Shown: piece after piece, positions 10,652 to 20,695 of the stretch
How the letters are laid out: every line of letters begins with the position of its first letter
Numbering within the stretch: position 1 is the stretch's first letter
NCBI GenBank assembly: GCA_934045075.1
Contig: OW203745.1
Coordinates: 12,300,873-12,364,872, forward strand
Length of the DNA: 64,000 nt
Reading direction: 5' to 3'
Origin: Yponomeuta sedellus
Taxonomy: Eukaryota > Arthropoda > Insecta > Lepidoptera > Yponomeutidae
Program-made: the position numbers and the translations under genes
The notes under the pieces: model-generated
Databases searched by the model: none
What the model was told of the DNA's origin: nothing
The model's input: the letters and a program-made list of their open reading frames with translations, nothing else

Positions 10652-12506
10652 GGGGAGAGTGGTCACCATTCGTACGCGGGGCACATTCATACAGTTAGTA
10701 TAACAGACAAACTAAACGGCACACAAGCGCGCATTTGCTTGTGTGCATAAACATACCGGCCGTCATGTTGCTAAGCAAAGTGTCGTACCAGTCGCACCAC
10801 GGTGCATCGGCTGACAAAACGTAACGTGTTTTCGCGCGCTACGTAAATTCAATTCGCAATTGTAAGTAGAATTATTATGTTTTTGACAAAATTGTGTTGA
10901 TTAATATTAACATTAATTATTTTGAGCTTTAATTGTTATATTTCTCAAATTAAATCAGAATTTGTATAAAGTAGTATTTTAATTTTGTGCAAGGCATGGG
11001 GTGCATTCGGACAGCAAAACAGGGGGCACATTCGTACGCGTACGAATGCTCCCCTTTAGATTTTATTAACCACCAGAACATCACAATAACATTTTTCTTT
11101 CTATGAAGTAATTCTAATTCTAACAAATCGATATATTTTATAAAGTATAAGCCTTATAATTTATATTTTATTGCAGAATCATGGTACGAAAATATAAAAA
11201 ATAGGGTACGCGTAGAGGTGGATGAAGAGTCCATGAAATTAGCAATTGATGACGTAATTCAAGGACGGCTGTCATATAGAAAAGCCGCGTTGCAATAGAA
11301 CATCAAGACATCGACGTTGGAAAGCAGAGTCAAGAAATTCAAAGATGGCTCTAACACCGATGAACCCTCACAAACATTTCATTCCAAGAAGAAAACCGGG
11401 TAAATCCCGTATAGGTATATACAGAAACACCTGAAAAAACTGAATTAGAAGAGAGACATAGAAAGAATTGGAAAAAATAGAACAGGAAAGGAAAGCCAGA
11501 GCTAAAGCATTGAAGCGTAGTTTGAAAGAACTTAGTTCAACACAAAAGAAAAAGTGATGAAGATTCAGAGGCATCTGAAGGATCGGAATTTAGCTTGCGG
11601 GAGAGTTCAACATCTCCAATCGGTTTCGAAACGGACGAAGAGACTAATGATTGCAGTAGCGACAATAATTTAAATGTGACACCAAATAAAATCAAAGATA
11701 AATTGTTGTTTTGTTTTAATAAAGTTTGAAAAAAAGACTTCTGTTGTTTACTACGTCGGAAAAGTTCTTAGTCATTATTCGGGTACGGAGCTGAAAGTAT
11801 CTTATCTTCGGAAAAAACCGGGATCATCATGGTCATTATTTTTTCCCGATATAGAAGACATACACACTCTGTATATCAGCGATGTCGTCATGATCCTACC
11901 TGACCACAACCACGAGCGGGCTGTACAGCTAGAATGGCTAGATTTTTTACTTTTGCAGTTAATTTAAATAATTATAATGTGCAATAACTTCTAAAGTAAC
12001 AATCAAATATGTATGATTATTGACTTTAAGTTTAGATTGTCAAAGACTGTGCAACATACTCATAAAAAATGATTGCAAAGAAATCATTAAGACTGATTGT
12101 TAAGCTAAGAATTATCAATAAGTAAACTGTGGATAAACGATTTATTTTTTTGTTATGTTTCTAAAGAAACATTTATCGACTATGAGTCAAGTCAAATATT
12201 TTAAGTTAGTTCTTTAATAAATAAATATTTTTGTAATAATTACTAAAAAATTAACGACTTTAATAGGCTTTTTAATTACCCTGTATGAATCTACCCCATG
12301 GCGTATGAAAGTACCCCACCTACTGTACGAATGTACCCCGTACGTGGGGTACTTTCATACCTTTTGACATAATAGTTTCGGATTTTTTTGTAACAAACTA
12401 CAATATATTTGTTACGCTTAGGTAAATAAACTAGATAAAATCAACAATCCATCATAAATTTAAAAAAATATATATAAAAAGCGTACGAATGGTGACCACT
12501 TTCCCC
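10652..12506 (+). mobile_element. Pogo/Tigger-like DNA transposon, internally deleted
   Basis: This is 1855 bp bounded by TA (10650-10651 and 12507-12508), with 26-bp inverted ends differing at one position (GGGGAGAGTGGTCACCATTC and onward). The SINE halves on either side join exactly at one TA, as in the intact copy at 41862-42086, so the boundaries are firm. Inside, a short frame from 11181 resembles the psq-type helix-turn-helix of pogo-like transposases (EESMKLAIDDVIQ, LSYRKAA), after an acceptor-like TTTATTGCAG. A second frame (about 11738-11967) resembles their C-terminal tail. The catalytic core is missing and frames are broken. The ends carry many copies of CATTCGTACG and TACCCC, including the 20-bp palindrome at 11029-11048. 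Confidence 0.85.
11181..11967 (+). pseudogene. Broken pogo-like transposase remnants
   Basis: An early stop follows seven codons at 11181. A frame shift then gives the HTH-like piece to about 11345, a Ser/Glu-rich middle in shifting frames, and a C-terminal piece (YYVGKVLSHYSGTELKVSYL) ending at 11967. The DDE catalytic region is absent, so it cannot make an active enzyme. The family call rests on remembered pogo/Tigger features, not a search. Confidence 0.6.
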
Positions 12507-12508
12507 TA

Positions 12509-12580
12509 CTTAGTGTGAGTAGCCCCACACTTAGTACAAATAAGTACAACAAGATCTGTATAATATGTCCGTGAATATTT
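12509..12580 (+). mobile_element. tRNA-headed SINE, 3' half
   Basis: Continuation of the element that begins at 10463. It ends in a TTTATTTATATTTTATTTAT tail. Confidence 0.7.
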
Positions 12581-12734
12581 ATTTATATTTTATTTATTTA
12601 TTTATATCCTAATCGATTTTGATAATCGGAAATCGATTAAAATACCTAGATTTTTGATCCTGGTTTCTAGACTGTAGGTTCTAAAAATAGTCATCACAGT
12701 TGTTAAGATTTCTCATGTTCACTTTTAGATAAAA

Positions 12735-13056
12735 ACGTATTGTAAAATAAGTTATGATTTTTATTCCATTGGTGGCACTAGTTAGCGCCCCTAAGCGCCT
12801 TAAAAGGACTTGCCTACTTATGCGCACTAAATCCTGAGCGCCTCCCATCGTATAAGTGTCAAATTAGTATAGATTTTGCCGCTTTGGTGCGCGTAATAAG
12901 GGAACATATCGACCGGAGCAGTCATGGAAAAGATCCAGCGGAAATTCAGCAATCATTACAAATAATAATCGAGTAACTCGTAACTTACACAATACAATCA
13001 CTTGACCTGGTACCAAACTAGAATACCGCGTAATGGTAACCAGTCAAAGACGTCAC
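12735..13056. repeat. Two dispersed repeat fragments
   Basis: 12735-12803 is an inverted copy of the CTAACTAGCGCC repeat of 38440-38512. 12812-12900 is bounded by imperfect inverted TTATGCGCAC, like 45779-45860. 12995-13056 matches the CTGGTACCAAACTAGAATAC repeat also seen at 53040. Confidence 0.5.
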
Positions 13057-13057
13057 A

Positions 13058-13746
13058 ATCCGCTATTTGACATCTATCAAATTTGACGCGATAAATGAAT
13101 ATTTCCTATAGTGTTTAACGTAAGAAACCGAATTTCGCTAAGTCAGGATGGCTGCAAAATTTGCAAAGTAAATTTTTTTTTCTCGTTTAATTCGTAACGT
13201 TGAAAACGCTATCCGCCATCTTGAAACCATCTAAAGTATGTAAACAAACATCTTTCAGTCAGAGCCAGTGGACATTGATTATTATAGGTCATCAAAGAGA
13301 GATCATCAAAGTGATCTTCACATAAATACACCCGAGTTTCAATTGATAAAGAGTCTCTCTTTTGGCAAGTTTGAGCCATGGTTTTTGAAAGTTAATTTCA
13401 CTAGGTACACGAATCCACAACTTCCCGGGGGTTTTTTTGACGTGTTTTTTCACTCTCGAACAATGCAATAATGATAATTGGTCATGGTTGCGTTGTTGTT
13501 ATTTCATTATGCTCAGAGATCACTTACAGAAAATTGAATGACAAACTTTGTTTACAATTTTTTGGACTTCAAACCCTAGACAAAAATGACTGACCGCGTT
13601 TCTGGCTGTTTAGGAAAATGAAGTTTTAAAATATATTTTTATGTTGCTTTTAGGTCCTCAAAAAATATACTAAAATATTTTTTGGTCTAATGGAAGAGTT
13701 ATTTACCGTTTAAGACTTACTTGAAAAGAGAGTCAAATAGCGGATT
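13058..13746 (-). mobile_element. THAP-exon DNA transposon derivative, copy 1
   Basis: Ends are the perfect 16-bp inverted pair CAATCCGCTATTTGAC. On the minus strand (about 13490-13260) lies a broken THAP-type zinc-finger exon: CIVRE, then RVPSEINFQKPW, then VYLCEDHFD. The second Cys codon is a stop and one frameshift separates the halves. THAP domains start P-element-like transposases, so this is probably a deletion derivative keeping only the first exon. The same element, inverted, is at 35280-35997. No clear target duplication. Confidence 0.65.
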
Positions 13747-13998
13747 GGTGGAGGCTTGCAAGACTAGTGGCTGGTCTGACTGTCAGAAGTTTTTAAGCCC
13801 CCCGTAAGGCCTCTGACTTGGCTTAACGACTGTCATCTATCGACGGCAGCTGGCACCAATTGCTTAACGTGCCTTGCGAAGCACGAAACCACTGGTAAAA
13901 ATGCCACTAGCGTTGGTCATAGACGGATAATCCTTACACTGAACGCGCCCTATGTTGCTTAACCTTCGTAATCGTTTAAGATCACTCAGGCTAGCTCT
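13747..13998 (-). mobile_element. 5S rRNA-derived SINE, copy 4 (diverged, subfamily B)
   Basis: Reads in reverse from GTGGAGGCTTGCAAGAC to ATCACTCAGGCTAGCTC. The 3' end is missing, cut at the end of the THAP element. Confidence 0.7.
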
Positions 13999-14067
13999 CT
14001 AGTACTTCATTTGTCTGTGGTAAGGCGAGTATAGACGAACGGACAATACGTACATCGCGTAACTATA

Positions 14068-14264
14068 AAGGCGGTAACACATTATTAACACGCCACGAGA
14101 CCCGACGAAACGCGACGCTTGTTGAGTCGAATCAAATACTATTTTCTATGACTAGAATCACCCTATGAACATCCGACGCGAGCCCATGCGCACGGTAATT
14201 GCACGGTGTACATCGGGTGTCGACACGTCGCGTCGGGTCGCGTTTTAATAATGTGTTTCCGTCT
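14068..14264. mobile_element. MITE with imperfect inverted ends
   Basis: The left end (GGTAACACATTATTAACACG) and right end (CGCGTTTTAATAATGTGTTT) are inverted, with CCCGACG words in both. TA lies at each edge. No coding content. Confidence 0.6.
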
Positions 14265-14439
14265 TAAGGGTTCTTTGTGGCCGTCGGAACATTAAAAACG
14301 CACGCTGTACATCGTAGCGTCTGAGATAAAAACGTATCGTGACGTATCTTCGTCGTTTCGTTTTACTTACTCTATGTTAGTAATTCAATGGTGTATTATA
14401 CTAGTTGTCAGTCATCTACGGTCCTAGCTACAGTAGAAG

Positions 14440-15010
14440 CTAGTCCATTGGCAAGCTACTGCCTTGACTAAATTTCACAGAATAATAGGGGTGACGACAG
14501 TATCCATTAATCTAAGATTTAACGATATTATGGGAAGTACATAAACACTGATATAGTTTTATAAAAAAATGAGATTACCACCGCGTGACGTCACGCTTGA
14601 GTAACATTGGTAAACTTCACTCGTGGTTTACCTGGGCATGACGTCTGATTCGACGCCATACACTTCGAGCTGTTTTTCCACAAGTTTAAAATGGTTTTAA
14701 CCTTCGTTAAATTGTACTTTATTACTGAAATATAGTTTTTGATTGTAAATAATAAATTTGTCCCAAAATTAATGAAGAGGACTTAAAAATCTTTTTCATG
14801 CTTATTGTGATGACTTCTGACTAACAGTACAGACCAGGCGGCCAGGATTAGACGAATCGATAATGACGTCACAGTTCAGTAAATATAGAGATCTGAGAGC
14901 CCGGGAGTTGATTTGAATTTACTCACCAGTGACACCACTAATTAGTGTGCGATAGGATATTACTCAAGAGCGTTTTGGCGGCTTATTTTAAAAAGGATTT
15001 TTTATTGCTA
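14440..15010. repeat. Two dispersed repeats carrying TGACGTCA
   Basis: 14440-14800 recurs inverted at 36012-36430. 14830-15010 recurs at 40180-40515 with an internal size difference. Each carries the palindrome TGACGTCA (14586-14593, 14864-14871). Class unknown; no coding frame. Confidence 0.55.
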
Positions 15011-15233
15011 AAGATTAAAAAAATTATATTAACAGTATTATGTATTTGCAGTATTCAATTTTGCAACCTCCTCAGCTAAACTAACCGAATCAATCCTAAC
15101 CTTGAACTTAACAATGATTTTGTATAGTAATTTTCAAGTTCAGGACTAAGGAGGTTATCAACTTCACTAAACTCAACGCGGACTAAGTCACGGGCAAAAG
15201 CTACGTTCTTAAATTTATACCATGCTAATCAGC

Positions 15234-15296
15234 AGATAAGAAAAGATAGACAAAATAAAGTATTTTTATAGCTTATCTTAGACTAAAAGGTTATCT
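15234..15296 (+). promoter_or_regulatory. GATA-type site cluster upstream of SDR copy 1
   Basis: AGATAAG at 15234, CTTATCT at 15272 and TTATCT at 15291. The first two are conserved upstream of copy 2. GATA factors drive gut and fat-body genes in insects; use here is inference. Confidence 0.45.
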
Positions 15297-15335
15297 TTAA
15301 ACTTGTTATAGGTACCTACTTAACACTAACGACAG

Positions 15336-15370
15336 TATAAAAGTAGTTGGACAATCAGTTTCCACTCAGT
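15336..15370 (+). promoter_or_regulatory. Core promoter of SDR copy 1 (TATA plus initiator)
   Basis: TATAAAAG at 15336-15343 and the arthropod initiator TCAGT at 15366-15370. The initiator A (15368) is 32 bases after the TATA start, normal spacing, giving a 5' leader of about 40 nt. The arrangement is the same upstream of copy 2. Confidence 0.65.
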
Positions 15371-15407
15371 TTTCTTTCGACCACGTTTAAATCTAAACAT
15401 AAACAGT

Positions 15408-16163
15408 ATGGCATTTGACGGAAAAGTGGTTCTTATAACCGGAGCTAGCTCAGGCATAGGAAGAGCAACGGCCTTACATTTCTCCAAACTCAGAGCAAAA
15501 GTGATCCTCATTGGCCGAAACAAAGAAACTTTGGATGAAGCTACGGACATATGTAGCAAAAACAGTGGTTACAAAGCTCTAGCTATCCAAGCCGACGTTA
15601 GCAAAGACAGTGACTGTGAAAAAATCGTCGAGGTTACTAAGCAAGCATTTGGAAGACTAGATGTCCTTGTAAACAACGCTGGAGTATTCATATCAGATGA
15701 TATTTACACAGCTACGATTGAATCGTTTGATGCGCACATTAATACCAATTTGAGATCCGTCTTCAATTTGACCCGACTATTCGTTCCACTACTGGAAGCA
15801 AGCCAAGGTAATATAGTGAACATATCGGGTGTGGAAGCAGTGAAGTACTGGGAGGGTTTGTTGACTGACAGTCTATCAAAGATAGCTATACAACAGTTTT
15901 CGAAATGCGTTGCTTACGAGCTTGGACCTAAGAAGATCAGGTCCAACTGCTTAGCATTAGGGTACGTCACGGGCACAAAAATCATCGAGCGAGCTAATAT
16001 TGATCCAGAGGAGTTCGGGCGAGACTTTAGGAAGAGTGTGCCGCTTGGAGAGTTTATTAAGCCGGAAGAAGTTGCTGCTACAATAGAATTTATCGCGAGC
16101 GATAAGGCGAAACATATCACTGGACAGAATATTGTAATGGACGGCGGTTTCAGTACGTTTTAA
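15408..16163 (+). CDS. Classical short-chain dehydrogenase/reductase-like protein, copy 1; catalytic Ser and Tyr absent
   Basis: A 251-residue intronless frame, the usual size for a classical SDR. Such enzymes are cytosolic NAD(P)-dependent oxidoreductases with a Rossmann fold. The TGASSGIG cofactor loop is at 11-18, GRN at 36-38 suggests NADP preference, D63, NNAG at 89-92, the active-site Asn at 114 (TNLRSVF), and ITGQNIVMDGG near the C-terminus. Aligning with FabG-type SDRs places G141 at the catalytic Ser (NISGV) and D154 at the catalytic Tyr (TDSLSK), with K158 kept. The active tetrad is thus half lost. Cofactor binding may remain but normal hydride transfer is doubtful. It has R29 where the family, and copy 2, have Gly. 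The start is set by the intact N-terminal beta strand and promoter spacing. It could be a binding or regulatory pseudoenzyme, or use a changed mechanism (S140 and Y147 lie nearby). Confidence 0.93.
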   Translation: MAFDGKVVLITGASSGIGRATALHFSKLRAKVILIGRNKETLDEATDICSKNSGYKALAIQADVSKDSDCEKIVEVTKQAFGRLDVLVNNAGVFISDDIYTATIESFDAHINTNLRSVFNLTRLFVPLLEASQGNIVNISGVEAVKYWEGLLTDSLSKIAIQQFSKCVAYELGPKKIRSNCLALGYVTGTKIIERANIDPEEFGRDFRKSVPLGEFIKPEEVAATIEFIASDKAKHITGQNIVMDGGFSTF

Positions 16164-16435
16164 TTGGGCAAGCGTAGAGGACGTTACGGGAAACAGAAAA
16201 AATAATATTAGACTATTTTACAAATCTAGAACACTGACTTCTGCCGATAGTTGAAAGATAAAAAGGTATAAAAAACAAAGATGATGATAGTATTTAAAAT
16301 GTTTTTATAGTCTCCAGTTTGAAGTCTTGGCAATTACTCTGGTTCTTTGGAAGAAATGGGTCTAAGCCATCTCCAATAGTATAACATTAATTAGATTTAA
16401 GAAACATGGTTGTAATTTTCTTTTTCTGGTTGTGC

Positions 16436-16441
16436 AATAAA
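16436..16441 (+). terminator. Poly(A) signal of SDR copy 1
   Basis: AATAAA lies 273 bases after the stop codon, followed by the GT-rich GTGTTCTTTATC. No equivalent AATAAA was found at this place after copy 2. Confidence 0.5.
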
Positions 16442-16706
16442 GTGTTCTTTATCTATGTATCTACTTTACGCGCTCGTTTAAAAGTCAATTTGCATGTAAT
16501 TACTATGAGTGTGTGTGTTTCTTTGTTATGAATATCTACCTTCTTAGCTATGTTTCCTTGTGTTTGTAGTAGGTAGATACTTTGTTGGTAAATATTTTGT
16601 TAATGTAGATATCTTTACAGGGGGTTGAGTTATTAGATTTTATGCTTCCTTATTACTTAAAATACCTAAATAAATCTTTAACTGAGGTTTTTTAATACCT
16701 ATCTTT

Positions 16707-16890
16707 TTTAAAACCTATTTACAGGCTAAAAATTCCACCCATGCTGGGACTCGAACCCGCGACCTCTGGCTAACCGTGCCAGCGCTCTTCCAACTAAGCT
16801 AATGGGTGACTCACCGGCGTCAGTGAAATTTCGAACCAATTTAAATTACTCTCTGTATTACGTACAGGCAGCAACATCTGGCTGAAGTAA
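16707..16890 (+). mobile_element. Family P retroposon, copy 2 (complete tRNA-like core)
   Basis: Starts with AAAACCTATTTACAGGCTAA. On the minus strand 16737-16809 folds as a cloverleaf: acceptor ACCCAT with ATGGGT, D arm GCTTAGTTGGAAGAGC, anticodon stem CTGGC/GCCAG and B box GGTTCGAGTCC. Anticodon-loop bases vary between copies, so it is not a working tRNA. The A-rich end is missing. Confidence 0.7.
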
Positions 16891-17302
16891 TTTGCATCAC
16901 TTGCAGCCCCGAGTACCTTACTTTGCAGTTAGGTTTAACATCAGAATGTATTTTTTAAATCTCTACCAACCACTTAAGCTCCTTGGTGCTTATGTGATAC
17001 TCTGTATTTATAACCTCAGCCATTTGAAATTACCGTAGAAGGGGGAAGAGGTGGCAGTGTCTAAAATGCATAGTTGTTCAATTGAATCATACTGGCTGAG
17101 CCCGCAAACGTTGTTTGGCTATAATAATTAGCCTCCTTCCAATTTTTAGCCCTACCATACACAACAAAAACATAATAATCGCCGAAGCCGTTACGGAGCA
17201 GTTCGATTAAAACACTGACACGAGATTGTTATATATGTCATTATTTCTAATCATAAGAATTAAGGCCGCCAATTGTACTTTCTATCTGTACATGTTTTAT
17301 AA
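16891..17302. other. Non-coding, no gene seen
   Basis: 17091-17270 weakly resembles 10100-10230 (CAAACGTTGTTTGGC, GACACGAGAT). No other feature. Confidence 0.4.
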
Positions 17303-17475
17303 AGAACTAGCCGACCCAGCGAACTTCATACCGCCTAACAGTCGATACTTTTTTTGTTTTTAATTTTCCCTCCGTAAGAACCATCCTCGTGCTTCAATTC
17401 TAAAAAAAGAATCCGCGAAATCGGTTCAGCTGCTCTCGAGATTTGCGCTTACCAATACATTCAGGAATTAATTTT
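17303..17475 (-). repeat. Dispersed repeat, Helitron-like 3' end
   Basis: Inverted relative of 45895-46080. In sense it ends with GAAGTTCGCTGGGTCGGCTAG. A CTAG-type end suits a Helitron-type element, but no characteristic 3' hairpin was confirmed. Confidence 0.4.
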
Positions 17476-17676
17476 TATATTATAGATATTCTTATCTTAT
17501 CGTATGGTAATGGTGGTGTCATTGACACTATTGGTAGTCTGGTAACCGATCGTATTCTAATGGTATTATACTCCGTGCAACTTAATATGGCACCTCACTC
17601 GATTCGATATTATTTGCCATTTGTTCTTGGCCGCCCCTCTTTAGGTTGAAGGCATCTTTTGTCACGGCGTAGTATA

Positions 17677-18554
17677 CGTGGGACACTCAGAAAGTTTTGA
17701 GAAACTAAGAAACTAACTGTTATGAAAAAAATATTTATATCAAATCTTTTCAAAGAACTCTCCACTAGCCTCTATACAAAGTTTCATGCGTCTGAATCAA
17801 TTTTCCAAAAAAAAATCCAGTCCTCCGCAGACACCTCTTCGACGGCCTTCTCAAACGCTGCTAGCGCGTCTTCCGGCGATGAAAACTGTATCCCTTTGAG
17901 CTGATTTTTAATTTTAGGGAATAAAAAGAAGTCACACGGAGCCAAATCAGGACTGTAAGTAGGGTGTCCCAAGACTCTGAACGGTGTGGAGTCCAGGAAG
18001 TCCCTCGTTTTGATCGCAGAGTGCGCGGGCGCGTTGTCCTGGTAAAAGAAGGACCCCGCGGAGCCCGGTGTTCGGTCGCTTGTTGCTCAATTCAGAAAAA
18101 AATTCTGGCAGGCATTTTGTGCTATACTATTCAGCGTTGATGCTGCTTTTGTCTCGAAGTGGAATTGAAATTAGCTACCCTGTCAAAGTGAAGAAACTAG
18201 CGATCAAAATTTTTCCTGCGCTCCTCGATCGCTTCACTTTCGTAGGCGTTGGTTCATTTTGAAACAGCCAAACTGTCGACTGACGCTTTGTTTCTGGATC
18301 ATATTGATAAATCCAGGATTCGTCACCTGTCACAACGTCGTAAACGCGCCGTGACGATGATTTTTTTACTGCCAGCACCCTTTTATCGGTGACAGCCAAA
18401 ATTTTAATTGGCTCTCAAAAAAATGCGGAGGGAAATTTGAAAATCGAACAGTAGTACTTTTACTTTTAAATAATCGACGTTTTCAAAACAATTACAAGTG
18501 GCCAGTGTCTTATACATAGAAACTTTTTTTCGAAAAACTTTCTAAGTGGCCTGG
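17677..18554 (-). mobile_element. Mariner transposon, N-terminally deleted
   Basis: 878 bp between TA dinucleotides (17675-17676, 18555-18556). The inverted ends match over about 24 bp (GGACACTCAGAAAGTTTTGA on the left, GGCCACTTAGAAAGTTTTTC inverted on the right). A full mariner is about 1.3 kb, so roughly a third is missing. It lies between the two SDR copies. Confidence 0.85.
17784..18399 (-). pseudogene. Mariner transposase pseudogene (DD34D core)
   Basis: Minus-strand pieces hold the first catalytic Asp (VVTGDESWIYQYD), the second (FYQDNAPAHS) and, after exactly 34 residues, the third (SPDLAPCDFFLFP). This is the DD34D spacing of mariner. The N-terminal DNA-binding region is gone and stops and shifts interrupt the frame, so it is dead. 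Confidence 0.85.
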
Positions 18555-18733
18555 TATGTCCTATCCAGCGCCAACTTCTATCAAGGATTTGTATATTATG
18601 GAGATTTAACAACCAGTATAAATATTATAGTATCAATGAACCGGGCCAGCTCAGAACGGACAATTTTGTTGGCCCCAAGCTCTTTATATAGGGCAACAAG
18701 CGTAACAATACCAGGGTGAATTTCCCGGAACTA

Positions 18734-19993
18734 AAAATTGCGTGGCACCAATGAAATTGGTAATAAAAAAGAAAGTGTTAATGTTCTAACATTTTTTACG
18801 GTTAGATGATGTGGTAATCTATGTATAGCAATAAACATTTTGTTAATAAGAATAATGGATACTCCAAAAAAAAATATTAAATCCCGAAATCTTTCATTGC
18901 CATGTTTGTCCGCACGTCACCTTGTTGTGTATTATTCTTCATTGATAAACATCTATTGGTTCTTTGTACTAAAAACTAATTTTATTTGATACATTAATAG
19001 TCAAAGTATTGTTACGAAATACATTTATTGAAATATTTACACAGTACAACGAATGGTTAATAAAAATGTATCTGTCCCAGAACTACCGTTAATCGCCGTG
19101 TCCTAATCATGTTCAAGTATATTGTTTTACCTAACGACTTGTTTCCCATCCCCGGTGCGCGAAACGTTTGTGTTTAATGCAGCCTAAGTGCTCGTCGCAG
19201 AAGGACGTACGCACGTGCCTGCGTTTTCGCGATATTCGTTAAGTCAATATTTTTTTTTGTTGCTGGACATTTTTTCTTTCATTGCCGTGGATAGGTATAA
19301 CTTCTATTTAAATTAAGATTGTCATCTTAAGTAAACATTCAATAGAACGCTATTTATCCTATGATTATTTGTCAAGTGTTTATTTTGTCGAATGGTTAAT
19401 AGATTTTTTGTTATTTCTATTTATTGCCTCGATTTTCATTACCGTGTTTTCATTGCTGTGGTTTCCGTGGGCGAAATTTGCTATGGTAATGAAAAAAAAG
19501 ACACATCAATGAAAGAAAATTAATTGCCATGCTTTATAAAACAAATTATTTTCATTGCCGTGGCCAAGTATTTCATTTCCGTGACTTTTGTTTTCATCGC
19601 CATGTTATGATTAGGCAAATAAAATGTATTTTATCATCTTTTAGTAACATTTAGTACTTTATCAATCGTATAATACACCCTCACAAACGAACGCACCAGC
19701 ATATACTGCAGTCTGATTTTAATAATGGATTGTTTCTTTTTAAGATGCCAAGATGCCCAAACCAAAATTATCTGAGGAGGAGAGAAAGGAAAGAAAAAGA
19801 TTGGCTGAAAAAAAAGAAGTCAAAAATTAAGAAACGACCCATATCTGGGTTTGCATTTCCCTATCGGAGAAATAAAATATGTTTTCATTTCCGTGGGTTG
19901 ATTCTTTCATTCCTATGGCACAGTTATTTCATTGCCGTGGACGCTTGTTTCATTGCCGTGCACTCATGTTTCATCGCCGTGGCACGAAATTTT
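18734..19993. mobile_element. Unclassified DNA transposon with TTTCATTGCCGTGG word arrays
   Basis: 1260 bp between TA dinucleotides (18732-18733, 19994-19995), with inverted ends AAAATTGCGTGGCAC and AAAATTTCGTGCCAC. About 15 copies of TTTCATTGCCGTGG or near variants lie inside, e.g. 18892, 19277, 19436, 19451, 19552, 19571, 19590, 19882, 19907, 19927, 19948, 19969. A short frame near 19752 begins MPKPKLSEEERKERKRLAEK, a charged helix like a transposase N-terminus, and soon stops. Probably a non-autonomous relic of a TA-inserting transposon. The superfamily is not recognised. Confidence 0.65.
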
Positions 19994-19996
19994 TAG

Positions 19997-20419
19997 ACCA
20001 GTTTATCTTATTAGTTTTTTAAGTTATCAGATAGTTATTAAGCAACAGTACATACATTATCAAAAACAACAATAAAAGAGTTTTGTTTTGTAAAAAAACC
20101 CTAAGACAAAAAAGTACATGGAAATGAAGATTTTATAAGACCTGTTGAAATTCACTCACCAGTGCCTTCAACCACCAACCTCAGTTTTTGGGTTCTGTAG
20201 TCGAGAAAGTTCGCACGGAGACTTTAGAGCTGAAGTTTTGTGTAGAGATATACGGAACCTTAGATAAAAAACTTGTGTTCCAAAACTAACAACATTTTTA
20301 AAAGACCAATGCTACGCTATTACTAAGGTGTAGGACAGAAAAAAAATCCTTTCCTAATTTAGTTGTAAAATTTTTGAGAAAACACCTAGGTATCATAAAC
20401 ACGCCGTATGTTAACCTCC
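19997..20419. other. Non-coding, no gene seen
   Basis: AT-rich spacer before the second duplication unit. Confidence 0.4.
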
Positions 20420-20550
20420 TCAGTTCTTACCTTGAACGTAACAAATAGTTTCAGTTGTCAGGACTGTAGAGGTTATCTATCAACTTAACTCCACATGAAT
20501 GAAGTCCTAGGCAAAAGCTAGTTTCTTACTCATAAATTATGCTAATCAGC

Positions 20551-20658
20551 AGATAAGAAAAGAAATGCAATATAAAGTATTCTTATAGCTTATCTTATAC
20601 TATAATTACAAGAATAACGACAGTATAAAACTTTATGTGCAACCAGTTTCCACGCAGT
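20551..20658 (+). promoter_or_regulatory. Promoter region of SDR copy 2
   Basis: GATA-type sites AGATAAG (20551) and CTTATCT (20589). TATAAAA at 20624-20630. Initiator-like GCAGT with its A at 20656, again 32 bases from the TATA start. The leader is about 40 nt. Confidence 0.6.
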
Positions 20659-20695
20659 TTTCTTTCTACCACGTTCAAATCTAAACATACAGAGT

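Larger units (their letters stand above)
15065..16630 (+). repeat. Tandem duplication unit 1 (SDR gene plus flanks)
   Basis: Similar to 20420-21830. Shared upstream words include GCTAATCAGCAGATAAG. Shared downstream words include AAAGATGATGATAGTA and TGTAATTACTATGAG. Copy 1 has insertions relative to copy 2. Confidence 0.75.

Noticed and set aside
15914..16120. Minus-strand open frame inside SDR copy 1 (likewise 21202-21408 in copy 2)
   Set aside because: Shadow of the conserved SDR coding sequence on the other strand.
16737..16809. Possible tRNA gene (good cloverleaf on the minus strand)
   Set aside because: The same sequence is repeated about nine times with the same non-tRNA flanks and target duplications, and its anticodon loop varies. 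It is the core of a retroposon.
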